Source: Styela clava (lineage: Eukaryota > Chordata > Ascidiacea > Stolidobranchia > Styelidae). Taken from it: 64,000 bases of DNA. Under the pieces are notes generated by a model. That model was not told the DNA's origin and did no database searches. It saw only the letters and a program-made list of their open reading frames with translations. The position numbers and the translations under genes are program-made. Position 1 is the first letter of the stretch, and each line of letters starts with the position of its first letter. The stretch is from assembly GCF_964204865.1 (NCBI RefSeq), contig NC_135255.1, positions 11,375,135-11,439,134 on the forward strand. The letters run 5' to 3'. This document shows, in pieces, positions 1 through 11,454 of this stretch.

Positions 1-243
1 GTTGATTCCAAGCCATGCAAAAACTTGAAAGGACATAGGCCAACATATTTAAATTAAAATGAATCAAACTTTTATGAATAAACAGTGATAAAATAATTGC
101 GGCAAACTAATTTAAAGTATTTGCAAAAGACATAGTAAACCATCAAATCATTATTTGAGGATTGACATTGACAATTTTCCCATCCTAAAAATTAAAGGAA
201 ATTTAAACCAATGATTCCATAAGTCACTTTGTGCACTGGAGAA
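1..243 (-). pseudogene. PARL: PARL pseudogene fragment, middle of the gene
   Basis: This stretch aligns almost base for base with 33550-33782 inside the intact PARL gene, from the segment encoding the loop before the first core helices back to the region around residue 165. It carries several small insertions and deletions, for example extra bases near 38-45 and 160-170, which destroy the frame. Homology stops at about 243, where the intact gene continues with coding sequence, and the other side runs off the window edge. With the piece at 7126-7369, in the same orientation and the right order, it looks like one PARL copy broken apart by about 6.9 kb, with roughly 200 bp of coding sequence missing from both pieces. 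Confidence 0.8.
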
Positions 244-1179
244 TTCGAATAACCCTTTCGTTAGTTTTGTTTGTTCCTAAACAACAAATACATTTGTTGT
301 GATTGGTTGAAGGGAACTGTGCTTTTCAATCGGGTATACGGTATACTCAAGTGTATATATACCAAGGATGTACAGCCTAAGTCAGGGATTCTTAACTCTA
401 ATATAATAAATTACAAAATATTCAAGCGGAGACAACAATGTAAACGCGGAGCACATGAAATATAAAATGCCTTTTATGCAGAATCGACGCGGGCACATTG
501 TTACATCACAAATTATATAGAATATTATGGATAATGCGGTCACGTGTCGGGGTTGGTGATTTCAGCTGCCATGCACCTCATTTGATTTACGTTGAAATTT
601 ATTCCATTGACGCTAAGGCCGTCAGTCAAATTTATAACTTGCGGACACTAGCCTATTAGATTGCATGATAAAATTGCAGTACAATGAGTGCTTAAAATTT
701 AATGTTTATCTAAACCTTAAATAAGCATTGGTATTTGTAAGGTATACAAAGTTCTTGAAAAATAAAAGGTATACCACGATAAGAAAGATTGAAGAACACT
801 GCACTAACTAGCCTATCAAACTGCGCATTCGCTGACTACAACATGTGATACGAGCGTTTCGTGAACCTCAATAGTTTAAGATTGTCTTGGCGAGTTTAGA
901 AACAAGTAGGTTGAATTTTTTTTAATGTAGATCGGATCTCAGCATGTTTGAAGCCAAAATTTCGTACGATCGTGCTAAGCGTTAGGAATGGAAAGGGGTT
1001 GGTAGCCTAGAAGTCTCATTACGCGCAGCGCATTTGGATCCAGGCATCACGCACAGTGAGGCCGCATTAGGAGCAGCGCGTTGGGCACAATGCGTGGTCT
1101 CATTAGGAGCAGTTCATTGGGCACAGTCAGGATTGACAATTCATTTTACCATTATTAATTTTGGCAAAGTAATTTAGTC
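244..1179. other. intergenic, nothing recognised
   Basis: AT-rich DNA with only short chance reading frames. I see no repeat shared with the rest of the window except short AT tracts. Confidence 0.5.
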
Positions 1180-1640
1180 TCCTTATTGGACACGCGAGTA
1201 GACCTATGGATTGTTTCAATATTATGTTGTTATTCTTGATAATTTTCGTCTTCATTATTAAAAAATCGCTTTTCTCTTCGAATACTGGACCAATTGCTTT
1301 AAATTTTCAGTGGTTGAGGATTGATATTTTCACCAGAAAGCTATTACTTTTGTTCATTCCTAAATTTTCTATGAATCTTATGAGATTTAATATTTCATCC
1401 AAAATTGCTCTGTATTACTTTTTATTTATGGGAACACGGTTTTTAATTCGCCAAGCGTGACAGTTGCTTGTGAAAATTCTTGCGACTGAAAATTTGAAGT
1501 TTTTTGAGAGGGTACGGTCGCGGTAACGTCAAAGACTGCTTCGATCTGGTCTACGTGATCATATATTTGAGCATAGCTTTCTTGTTTCGCTAAGAGATCG
1601 TAGAATTCATAAAGGAATGCCTACAGCCTGATAACAGTTC
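1180..1640 (+). repeat. dispersed repeat family A, copy 1
   Basis: Shares long stretches with 11455-11890, 54695-55065 and 62205-62470. All have a 'ttggacacg' start, a block around 'aatactggaccaattgct' and a later 'ctattactttt' block. Copies lie in intergenic DNA and in introns of the PLP enzyme genes. No coding frame is conserved between copies, so this is probably a non-autonomous element. Its ends are not clear enough to assign a class. Confidence 0.65.
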
Positions 1641-3109
1641 ATTCGTAAATATATACGGTTTATTTGAACAACCTAATTAAAAAAACATCAGGCCTACATG
1701 CATTTAGCCACATACTGCTTGGAATTTAAAAAAATATTATTCAACGAATTTTCAATTTTGTAAAATGTTGTGTATTACGTCATAGCTTGTTGTTTTTAAC
1801 ACAGACTAGATTTGTGATTATGATGTCATAATTGTTTTCTCGTAATTGCTCCTTGCTTTTACCTGTCTGCGTGCTTGTTATTCATCCTTGTGTTGAAACT
1901 GTCTAGCGTTAAGCTGTGTTATACTGACGTCTTACTTTGCCGTATAATAAACTGTAATATTTCTGTCTACTGTTGATTTGGTAAAACCCAAGACATCACA
2001 TAAAATATTTGCGTCAGTTATTGAAATCAGAATAAGGGTCTTGTATCTTGCATTCACCAAGACAGGTATTGAAAGCCTTATATTAAAATACATGCTGGAA
2101 TACAAATGCACCTGAGAGAAAAACTTGCGTTGCATGGTAGGACGTGCCAAACTTTTATGCTAACCAGGGCGAGTTTCTAATAATATTGTCCCTCATTCCT
2201 AACTTCAAAATAAAAAAAAGAGGGATAAACAAATTATAGATGTTGTTATACACGAGTATGGATCAATCAATGATCAAGTAAGAGTGGAATATTTGTATTT
2301 TTATTATTTCAACCATCTAACTGACCAACGAACTCGCCACTAAATCGTGCTTCCCAGTGCGGCTGCCCCCTTTGCCCCCACCTAGCTACTCCGCTGGTTA
2401 TATGTCACACGAAACTTTAGAAATGTTCCTTTCCCGATCCGTATTTTGAAACTGTTTTTGATGATAATTTAATCTTTCATCTGACAGAACACTCCAAGTT
2501 GTATTCAGAACAAAAGTCGGACTTATATTTTAGTTTGTAGGGTTGACAAAATGGGGAGTGGGTGGAATTGCATAAAACTCCTGGAGTTTATGCTTGAAAG
2601 CAAAGCATGAGTTGGAAAAATAGAAAAAATTTTATGTTGGTGATAAATCTTGGTATGCACTTTATATTTAATTGATGCTTGATATTGTTAAAAGTGAATA
2701 GGGTTGGGCATTTTGAATCGAATAGTAAATTTATGGAATCGGTCCTGACGAAAATTTCGAATCGCCGCCATCTTTTTTTTGTTCACTAAAGATCTAAATA
2801 CGGTCATTACTTATCGATCTTGATCGGTAAGTCTTACAGTAATACATAAATTGCAGTAATATATAAATCAAACAATATTCGTTAAAACAAGTTCACATCA
2901 AAGTAAGTAGAGGCGACCTGGATACCCAAAAGACGCCCTATCCAAGCAGAAACAAATAATTACCAACTTTCATGACCTTTGACTGATGCTGCCAGCTACG
3001 TTTTTTGTGCTGTTTTAGGGGACGCTCGTTGCGGAGAACAGTGCGTCAGTTTTATATTTGTTTGTTTTATCAGACGGGGCTACTTCAAAAGTGATGGTAC
3101 TTGCAGACT
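1641..3109. other. intergenic, nothing recognised
   Basis: No gene seen. A short imperfect palindrome near 2808-2832 (acttatcgatc / gatcggtaagt) resembles the termini of the MITE at 37632-37885 and may be a solo remnant of that family. Confidence 0.45.
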
Positions 3110-3446
3110 AGGATAGGATTTACATATTTATCCCGGTGGAGAGGAAAGCCGATAAGACGGCTTATCCATATGGCGAACCACGGCCTCTCGTCCGGTTACC
3201 ATTCCAAGTGTCGGGTATGGGATTAGTTTTACTGTATTGTTTGTTTTCGGAAGCATGGACTTGGTGGTGGAGGAAGCCGTAACCGACCAGCGGTTACGTG
3301 AACCACCCAACGACGGCGAGGAGTCCAGCAATCCTCTCGCACATAACCATCCCTGCATGGGATTCGAACCTGCGAACCCACGCGGAGTAATTAGAGGTGC
3401 AGTGGCGAGCGTATTCCTAACGCTTATCCCGTTGAGCCACACCGCC
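3110..3446 (-). repeat. tRNA-derived SINE
   Basis: Read on the minus strand, a tRNA-like head starts at 3446. A box-A-like motif is at 3428-3439 (TGGCTCAACGGG) and a box-B motif at 3361-3370 (GGTTCGAATC). The potential anticodon loop and a long variable region make a serine/leucine-type tRNA ancestor possible. The body and tail run to about 3110. A second head is at 35599-35693 and a fragment resembling the tail is at about 5396-5450. The sequence between the boxes is too long for a normal tRNA and has no clean T-stem, so this is a SINE rather than a tRNA gene. Confidence 0.75.
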
Positions 3447-5165
3447 TAGATGCATAGGCAATAGATTTTCTCATTGCACTGGATAACACCGAGCACGATT
3501 TGCCTGATATTTGAGAGGTAAACTTTCCAAAGGTGAGGGATTACATACCTAAGAGCTATGAAATGAAGTAATTTGCAAAGTAATAAACTGCAAAAGAATG
3601 TAACTATATGGAGGGAGACAGCAGCTATCATGAATAGGAAATTTCACCCTTGATTAAGACATGTCCTTATAAGAAAGTTACAATTGAAAATTAGGAAAAG
3701 AAATGAGTGCCCAAGTGTCTGGGACTCTGCGAAATGACCTCCTGCATGTGGAATTTGTTGACTAGATAATCAGGGTTGAAGCCTGGATAGCATTTGGATG
3801 CATTCTCAGCATGGTAGACCAGAAGATGTCAAACTCGCGCCTCTCGAACACTCACTCAACAATAATTTTTAATAATAATGACAATTAACAGAAGTTGATT
3901 TGTATAAATTGCAACAATGGTGATATGCAAGAAATTAATATGTAAATGGCATTTTAAATTAAAGGTGGACTTACAGCCTCCACATGAATTTTTGAAGAAA
4001 GTTAGGTCTCAAATTTACAATAAATTGGGATCAGGTCTTATTACACTGGCCTTGGATGCAACAGAATTAAAAAAGAAACAGTTTCGTTATTCAAATTTGA
4101 ACACAATAATATTTTGCTTCATTTAGAATTCCCAACATAAGTAGGTTCAAAATATATTGCAACAACATGTAAACACAATTCAAATTTCCCAACCATGCAT
4201 GCTTAGCAAGGGTGCACTTTATTTGAACTTTACCACAGCTCTTTTTGTGATTGTACCATAACCATCTGAAATATATTGAGAAAAACATACGTGATAAATA
4301 AGGTGCAATGCAAATGTTTGAATATAATACCTATGCAGAACAGCGAATGCTTGAATATGTTTTTGTTCCCTGGATTTTTGATGACACGCAATGGCCCGCC
4401 TATTAGTAGGTGGCAATAAGTTCACTGAGACTGTTTTCCCATTTCACAGTCAGAATTAAACTTCATCATATTCCATGTTTTGAATGTAAATTTTATTTAG
4501 GTATTATTGTATTATAAAAAAAAATCGAAAAAGGCGATAAACATTATATATGTTAAACAAACATGTCATATCGGTATTTGAGAAACTTTGTGTCATTTCA
4601 TCTTGCCATTAATGCACACATTGAAATATATACTATAATATATGATTGTTTGAAATCAACATGTTCTGTTATTTCGTCATTGGATCTTTTGGCCCAATGC
4701 TATATTTGAAAGGTTTGTCATACTCTATTTTGTGAGGTTTCCGATTACGATTTATATTCACCTTGTGTAGTCAAGTCAGCAACAGCAAAACCGATGTCTT
4801 TCTGTCTGTGATTTTGCTCCACGAATTTGCTTCCCAAGTTACAATCTCTTCTAACTTAGGCTATGGAGTATGAACTGGTCTAACTTTAGGGAAAGGGCTT
4901 ATATTACGATAATTTTCATAATTCCGTCTAAGTCTTATTTTCAGGGAAACGCGGCAGTAAGCAGTGGTACTGTCCCGGTATACAGACTAACACAACTTGA
5001 AGAACTGTATGACCCGCACCGGTACCGGACTTCAGTGCCGCCTGCATGGTATTAGTACCCGGACAACCTATCTAATATAGTCAGCATAGTATATATAGTA
5101 CGGTACCGTACTTTAAACCTCCAAAGAAGATATTACGACATACCCGATCCAACATTGGCACTTAA
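3447..5165. other. intergenic with a weak hAT-like fragment
   Basis: 3825-3990 resembles degraded pieces of the hAT nested in the large transposons ('tcaaactcgcg' start, 'aattaatatgtaa' block). The rest has no recognisable gene. 4955-5110 holds several 'ccggtac'-type palindromic motifs that recur near 21150-21310. Confidence 0.4.
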
Positions 5166-5189
5166 CGAAGCAACAGCTGTAACTCGAGA

Positions 5190-5391
5190 ATGAAAAGCGA
5201 AACAGCCGCGTCCCCTCAAAGTAAGGTAAAACTAGTGTCTGGCAGCAGCCGTCACGCTCCGATGGTTCGTATGAAAGTTGATAATGACCCCGAGCACCGT
5301 CTGGTGAGTAACCATGGGGACGGCAGCGAAAGTCTGTACAGTAACGGAAAACAGATATTGCAGTATTACCCAGGTTTGTGGTCAGAGGAAT
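5190..5391 (+). CDS. possible orphan first exon, product not recognised
   Basis: An ATG-initiated open frame of about 67 codons with base composition clearly less AT-rich than its surroundings. It ends near a donor-like CAG|GTTTGT at 5371-5378. The peptide is hydrophilic, rich in Ser, Asp, Asn and Arg, with no signal peptide or membrane segment, and I do not recognise a family. No convincing second exon was found before the mariner-like element at 5559. It could be the first exon of a gene whose other exons lie far away, a gene fragment, or chance. Confidence 0.25.
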
Positions 5392-5395
5392 AGAA

Positions 5396-5450
5396 TTTTC
5401 ATATTTATCCCGTAAGTGAAACCCGATAAGTCGGCATAATCATATTCTAT
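5396..5450 (-). repeat. SINE tail-like fragment
   Basis: Resembles 3115-3170, the tail of the tRNA-derived SINE: both have 'catatttatccc' followed by a 'ccgataag.cggc' block. No tRNA-like head is attached. Confidence 0.45.
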
Positions 5451-6014
5451 AAAATAGTTTTGTTTGTCGTAGTTAGGAATAAGAGGGAAAAAAAACTATT
5501 ACGACAATCTCCGTCTTATCAAGACTATCCAATAGACCTCAATCTAGCGATATAAATACAGGGTGTCTCAAAAGTAGGTATATACATTTAATTTTGATTT
5601 GCTTTTCAGGTACTCATCATAGGGTGCTCATTTCTTCAGGAAACATAGTATGGATAAGTAGTGAAATTTCGGTATTGTTCGCATTTCTCAACAGCCTACA
5701 GACCAGAAAATGAGTTGCAAAATTGCAGTTTGACAAGAAGCATATAAACCAGTACGGCAAATTCAGCGCCACTTCAACAGAGAATTTGGAATTAATTCGG
5801 TTCTGAATGTTTTCCACTGAGCGTCCGCTCCTTGGTCCTTACGATCTTCGAACATCAACTATTGATTCAGTTTCATTAAATTTACGATGAGTTGCATAAA
5901 TTGTTCGTTGTGTAGGAGCGGAATTAATTTCAAATTATCTGTTGAAGAGGCGCTGAGTGTGCCTTACTGACTTATATGCCTCTTAGCGCATGATTGCCAC
6001 CAGATATATTCATG

Positions 6015-6605
6015 CCGATGATAAGTGAAGCACAACCGGTGTATAGCAAAACGATTTAATTTGCCGACGTTTCGAATTTCTATTCAGAAAAACTTCATCA
6101 GGGCATGATATGAAGAGTAAGTACACTACCGTATATATATGTAGAGTAGAAAAGTAAAAATTAACACGGCGTGAAAAAAATTGAAAAAAGGGACAATATC
6201 TGAGTGAATGAACGCATGTTCCAACAAATACGCGACTATCTAAACAATGATTTATACACATGTGGGAACAATGTAGTTTCTTTATCGTTCATTGAATTTT
6301 TCTCGAATCATATCATATTAACAAAGAGAAAAAATCAATGAACGATAAAGAAACTACATTGTTCCCGCATGTGCATAAATCATCGTTTAGACTTTAGATA
6401 GTTAACTCGGATCTATTATCATATTGTCCCTTTTTCAATTTTTTCACGCAGTGTTAATTTTTACTTTTTATTTTTCTACTTTATATATATAGCCTACGAT
6501 AGTGTACTCTTCATATCATGCCCTGATGAAGTTTTTCTGCATAGAAATTCGAAACGGCAAATTAAATCGTTTCGCTATACACCGGTTGTGCTTCACTTAT
6601 CTTCG
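6015..6605. repeat. large imperfect palindrome (two arms of about 285 bp)
   Basis: The left arm, 6015-6300, reappears in reverse complement at 6318-6605 with a short spacer near 6301-6317. The arms differ by scattered substitutions and small indels, for example 'gaatgaacgcatg' present only in the left arm. Each arm has a hammerhead-like core near its outer side. The shape fits a fold-back element or two inverted pseudo-LTRs of a Penelope-like element. Confidence 0.75.
6515..6570 (+). ncRNA. hammerhead-ribozyme-like motif, right arm
   Basis: CTGATGA at 6523-6529 matches the CUGANGA core, and GAAAC at 6551-6555 supplies the second conserved box. The 21 nt between them can pair imperfectly as helix II (UUUCU/AGAAA plus a closing G-C). 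A matching motif lies on the minus strand of the left arm at 6069-6101 (GAAAC at 6069-6073, CTGATGA at 6095-6101). Helices I and III and the cleavage site were not established, so activity is unproven. Confidence 0.35.
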
Positions 6606-6717
6606 ACATTATGTGCTGCTTTCCAAAACAGTCATTTTGCACCTCATTTCTTGGATTAATCTCCTTAGTCATTCTGTGGGTTGAGTAGTAAGTGTATACT
6701 TACTTTGAAACACCCTG

Positions 6718-7125
6718 TATATTTGAACATTCTCTATTAATAAAAAAATCTGTAGAAGGTGATTTTGCTCGGTGTATGGACAAGTATATCAAACATTTAT
6801 GATCGGAAAAGAGAAAAAGTTGGTTTGAAATGTATTTACATAAACTTGAAAAAAAGCTTTGTCGGGACTCAGGAAACATATAGTCCTTTTTGTTGTAAAG
6901 TTGATTCATGTTAGAGTTCATTATTAGTAGTTTCATTGCAGTAATGGGAATTTCAAGAAACTCACTTATCACCTTTCTTTCATGATGTTGTTCCCGAACA
7001 ACGTCACAGAACTCGTAAATATGCTATTGACATCGTGAATACTTCGTTTCAATACAAAAATTATTTTCTTCTTAAAAAAAAAATAATCAATTTTTCAACA
7101 ATCAATCAATCCACACCTCAGTTGT
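6718..7125. other. intergenic, nothing recognised
   Basis: AT-rich sequence between the mariner-like element and the PARL fragment. No gene or repeat recognised. Confidence 0.5.
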
Positions 7126-7369
7126 GTACATTGCTGTAATCAGTTTCTGCCTTGTCTTTTGATTTTTCTGTTTTGAACGAGTCACTTTTTTGGTTATAGT
7201 TTCTTTAAAACTCTCAGTTTAAATCCACAAATTGTGAATAACTGTAATTTATTTACATTACCTCTGCTCTTAATACATAATATTACGCACCTTCTTTGAA
7301 TAACTTTAAATGTAGGAAGCATTCGCACACCAGAATATCGACTAAGTCTGAAATATCCCACACTCCAAT
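7126..7369 (-). pseudogene. PARL: PARL pseudogene fragment, 5' end of the gene
   Basis: Aligns with 33984-34265 of the intact PARL gene, covering the N-terminal targeting region and the following linker. It has deletions of about 30 bp in the middle and frame-breaking indels. The match ends at about 7369, a few bases short of where the PARL start codon would lie and exactly where the POGLUT-like gene begins on the opposite strand. The POGLUT 5' leader is therefore antisense PARL sequence. Confidence 0.8.
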
Positions 7370-7373
7370 GACG

Positions 7374-8888
7374 ATGTTGCGGAGAGGAAGTTCGATACTA
7401 AATAATGGTTTATGGATTGTATTACTTTCATTAGCCTGCAGCATTTCCAGATGCAGTTTGTCTGTTGAGGTTGACGTGTCCAAGACCATTGTTTCTGGAC
7501 CTGGCATAGTGGCTGATGCCACTTTGCCAGTGCGGTATGTATATATTCATCCTCACGATAGTGAAGGCGAACCAATTACGAAAGACCTTGGAGATGGAGC
7601 GTTTTCATTAACAGTCACAAATAATGGGCAAAATATCACAGCGTCGAGACAAGTTTTAAACTTACACAATGGGACCTATATTGCACGTTTTCGTCTGTAT
7701 GACTTCGGTGGGAACATTGAAATGTCATTAAAGTATCAGGGTGAACATGTTGCCAAATCACCGTACAAACTTGTTAATGTATATGGAGACGAGTGCTACT
7801 GTCCTATGCCTCTTAAAAAGTGGACAGAGGCACTAAAATGCCCTGCCACCTTTGATCAGGTTGAAAGAGATCTTGAAATCTTTGAAAAAATTGATCTTGA
7901 CGATCTTGTGAAAAGAGGAATTCCGAAGTTTGGTTCACATCACTCTTTTTGCCATTATGTTGTTAAAGGTAACAAAATCTATAGACAATGCTATGGAAAA
8001 AACACAGATTTCAAAAGGATCATGGATGCAACTCTACTATCGTTGACTAAAAAGCTGAAGCTTCCAGATGTTGAATTTCTGATGAGTTTAGAAGACTGGC
8101 CTCTTGAAAGAGGTTCAAGGGAACAAGCTCATCCTATATTTTCATGGTGTGGTTCACACAAAACCTTAGACATAGTACTGCCTACTTATGATATTACGCA
8201 GTCTGTATTTGAAATGCTTGGGACAGTAAGTCTTGACATATTTTCAGTTCAAGCCAACACTGGTCCAAACTGGGAGAAAAAAACAAATAAAGGATTTTTT
8301 AGAGGTCAAGATAGCAGCCAAGAACGACTTGATCTCGCAGCAATGAGTTTAGCAAATCCGGATTTTCTTGATGTTGCAATCACAAATTATTTTTTCTTCA
8401 AGCAAGATGAAGAAAAATATGGCAAAAAAGTAGAACACGTGTCGTTTTTTGAATTCTTTAAACACAAGTATCAGCTTAATGTTGATGGTACTGTTGCTGC
8501 ATATCGACTTCCTTATTTGCTGGTTGGGGATGGATTGGTTTTCAAGCAGGATTCTGAGTATTACGAGCATTTCTATAAAGACTTGAAACCTTGGGTTCAT
8601 TTTGTACCTCTAAAAAAAGACTTATCAGATGTCATTGAAAAAATTCATTGGGCTCGTGAACATAATGATGAAGCTCGGAAAATACAACAAGCAGCTACAA
8701 AACTAGCAAGACAAATTTTAACTCCCGATCGAATCTTATGTTATCATGTTGTTTCTTTCAATGAGTACGCAAAACGACAGACGAGACCAGTTAAAGTTTT
8801 GAAGAAAATGGAAATGGTGAAACAGCCGCCTGACAAAAAATGTACATGTCATAGAAAGAAAGCAAAACCAAAAAAAGATGAGCTATGA
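7374..8888 (+). CDS. POGLUT2: protein O-glucosyltransferase 2/3-like (KDELC family), single exon
   Basis: Encodes 504 residues from the ATG at 7374, close to the usual length of about 500 for POGLUT2/3. The family are ER-lumen enzymes that transfer glucose to serine in EGF repeats. Residues 1-27 form a signal peptide (hydrophobic core WIVLLSLAC). Residues about 30-135 form a filamin-type Ig domain, and about 145-490 the CAP10/GT90 glycosyltransferase domain (for example FFRGQDSSQERLDLA and LPYLLVGDGLVFKQDSEYY). The C-terminus is KKDEL, an ER-retrieval signal. NIT and NGT sequons fit a lumenal protein. The open frame extends upstream to an ATG at 7296, but that part is antisense to a PARL fragment and would bury the signal peptide, so 7374 (or 7368) is preferred. 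There are no introns in a gene that is multi-exonic in vertebrates, which suggests retroposition or intron loss. No poly(A) tract or close AATAAA is seen. POGLUT2 and POGLUT3 cannot be told apart here. Confidence 0.9.
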   Translation: MLRRGSSILNNGLWIVLLSLACSISRCSLSVEVDVSKTIVSGPGIVADATLPVRYVYIHPHDSEGEPITKDLGDGAFSLTVTNNGQNITASRQVLNLHNGTYIARFRLYDFGGNIEMSLKYQGEHVAKSPYKLVNVYGDECYCPMPLKKWTEALKCPATFDQVERDLEIFEKIDLDDLVKRGIPKFGSHHSFCHYVVKGNKIYRQCYGKNTDFKRIMDATLLSLTKKLKLPDVEFLMSLEDWPLERGSREQAHPIFSWCGSHKTLDIVLPTYDITQSVFEMLGTVSLDIFSVQANTGPNWEKKTNKGFFRGQDSSQERLDLAAMSLANPDFLDVAITNYFFFKQDEEKYGKKVEHVSFFEFFKHKYQLNVDGTVAAYRLPYLLVGDGLVFKQDSEYYEHFYKDLKPWVHFVPLKKDLSDVIEKIHWAREHNDEARKIQQAATKLARQILTPDRILCYHVVSFNEYAKRQTRPVKVLKKMEMVKQPPDKKCTCHRKKAKPKKDEL

Positions 8889-11454
8889 AATGATTACCTT
8901 AGTTTGTTTCAAGTTCTTGTAGGTAATCTTTAATTGCTTCCAATGCTTATAGCAATTTAGTATACAACGCATGCATATTTAATTTTTTCATATCCAGTAG
9001 CTTGATACTTTATACATCAAACAAACTAGATAACGATCGAAGACCGCCGACTTATCGAACTTCCCCATGTTCAATATTTTACTCGACAATTTTTACGGAG
9101 TATGATCATATAGTTTACTGAATATAGTTCGCTCACGGCCGGTTCGTTACGCATGAGTGAGGCGTTAATACGTCATCAGTTTGATATATTTTGAAGCTAA
9201 CGGAAGAGGATTTCCGTTTGAAGTTATTTGCGTATTTGGAATGGTTTTGTTGGTTCAAATAACTGAAAAGATATACTGAAGCATTAGGATAAAGTAGGGG
9301 GTCGTGGCATATGCCAATCATCTCTGCGTCGGTACCATAGAGCATAGGCTACCAAGGTGGAGTAGGGGCAGAGTATTCTGCTGTTCTGTGATTGCATTTA
9401 TTGAATGGTAATTAGAGGTTTATAACAGGATTATAGCACAAAAGTAAGAATTCAGATACCCCCTGTAATATAGTGACCTCTGACCCGTGTCCGTTCATGT
9501 CTGAAGGTGACTTTAAGTTTCGTGTACTTATATACATTAGCTGTTATGAGTTGTTACTGTGTGCATTAACTGTTAAGTTTATCTATCTGGAATGTGTTCT
9601 GTTTCGAATGTGAATAAAGTCTGCAATAGCGATATAGTTGTGCGTGCTTACACACCACCTTACACTCCCAAGTAGGAATGGGCGATATAGAATACCGAAT
9701 CCGGAGGATATGAATCCCTAGGACTCGGTTTCCGCCTCTTCGGCACCGTGCGTCCATTTTTGTATTTCGGATTTATAATTTATTCAATCAGAGACGAGCG
9801 TTATTCTCTGGCGACGAAATTTGTCTCGCGCGATTATACTTGTGTTTTCTCGCAAAAAGCCCGCAAACGCGTTTGCCGCAGATATCAAACACCGTAATCC
9901 CAGCTTGAATATTCAGAACGCGAAGACGGCGTTATTGCACTCTTTTATTTATTATCATTGGTGCCGACTGCCATCTCACAGGCGATTTTTGGATTGACAC
10001 AATCTTAATTTTTTGTAATAGTGAAACATTATTTGTTTTATACTAAATGACTTTTCGAGTTCTCCCGGAAAATGATGAGTACCTGACGTTAGATGATAAA
10101 ACATTATTTGCGATAAATTTAGATAGAATTTTACATTTCACAACGCCAGCTTCTGAAAATACGAAGTTATAACGCAAAACAAAGCGCTTTGTCACATTCA
10201 TTTTGCAATACATATAGTCGCTTCGAGTCGCTGATGAATCCGTTCCTTTCGCCCAAGCGCGACACATGCCTGGTCAGGTGTCGGATGGTATTTTAGTCGA
10301 CGATAAATTAAAAAAGTTGCGACGATAACTGGAAATTAAAATTTGGCAACAGATATGAATTTGTCTCAAGATGTTATTTTATGAGTTTTGCTCACAGAAG
10401 CAATCGTTTTTTGTCAAAGGCACAAGACATTCAAACAATATATAACGATGTCATATCAGTCCGATAACCTACATCCTGTTTAGATTAGACCATTGATGAC
10501 TTAACAATGGATAGAAAACTCATTGTTGTCGTCACAGACGTGCCACGCTTGAATGACCTTCTGTAAAATCATATTCTGGGGCGCTTATACAATGCTTTTC
10601 TTATGGCGGAGCCGCGTGAAATTAAAGCCTGAAGTCTCGTAAAATGGGGTAATATATCGGGAAATTCAATGGTAAATATGTTTATACGGCTGTATTCATA
10701 TACACTGTTGAAATAGAAATCATATGATATATTCGGACAAATTTATATTTGGCCACAAGTGAGAACATGTAGGTGACATCGTATATTAAATCCAAAGTGG
10801 GATATGCGACCAGAGGGTGGTTTCTGATCAATTTTTGAGGATTGTGGAAATGTCTGAATGGCGTGCGATTGCATTTTGTTATATTAGTCGATCTAATTCA
10901 GTGTGATCCGTAACGTTGGACTCCGATCACCTTCACGTCGTTATTTATTCTCCTTCACTATGCCTGCGATATATCTTTTAGGGCAGAGGTGTGCAACCTT
11001 CATTGACAGGAGGCCAGATACAAGTTACTGGATAAAGCCACGGGCCGCACCTAGAAACTCTACGTATGAAAGGCAAAATATCAACTTACGAAAATTCTTC
11101 TCGTAATATTGCTTCGGCTAACATAATATTTTCTACATACAAAAGATCGAAAACCTTTAAAACGCGTGTGATGATATTTTTTAATGTTTTGTTTAAAACA
11201 TTGCAGCCCTGTGAGACGCGGCAAAAAATTATCTAGCAAATTTGTTTCCCGCGGGTTTATACAACGTGTTGCTAGCGAGATTCAGTGAGAAGACGATGAT
11301 GCGATAAAAAAATAAATATAAAATTTTGAATTTCATGTATATATGTGTGCTCACATGCTTTTAATTCTAATCGAATTCAATGAGACACGCGTTTTTATAA
11401 CATTGTGCATTTCGTAACAGGATTTTGCTAGCTTGTTTTAGTAATATGACAGTG
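8889..11454. other. intergenic, mostly unrecognised
   Basis: No gene seen. At 10984-11050 there is a hAT-type terminus (cagaggtgtgcaacc, then a 'gggccgcacc' block) without a matching other end. 9680-9760 resembles a degenerate MITE end ('aatgggcgatatagaata'). Confidence 0.45.

Larger units (their letters stand above)
5559..6717 (-). mobile_element. Tc1/mariner-like element with relict transposase
   Basis: The ends are inverted repeats starting CAGGGTGTCTCAAAAGTA on the left and, read from the right, CAGGGTGTTTCAAAGTAA. Both are flanked by TA (5557-5558 and 6718-6719), the target of the Tc1/mariner superfamily. On the minus strand from about 5850 to 5590 a degraded frame has an RPRS/GRS..ENIQ-like motif similar to the helix-turn-helix linker of mariner transposases. 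No intact DDE/D domain remains. The right half is filled by a large palindrome (6015-6605), which is probably a later insertion. Confidence 0.65.

Noticed and set aside
3356-3446. Functional tRNA gene
   Set aside because: A and B boxes are present but the distance, variable region and lack of a good acceptor/T-stem fit a SINE head, and a second copy has a similar head with a different body.
7296-7373. Longer start for the POGLUT gene (ATG at 7296)
   Set aside because: The extra 26 residues are antisense to a PARL pseudogene and would place a hydrophilic stretch before the signal peptide. The length from 7374 matches the family.
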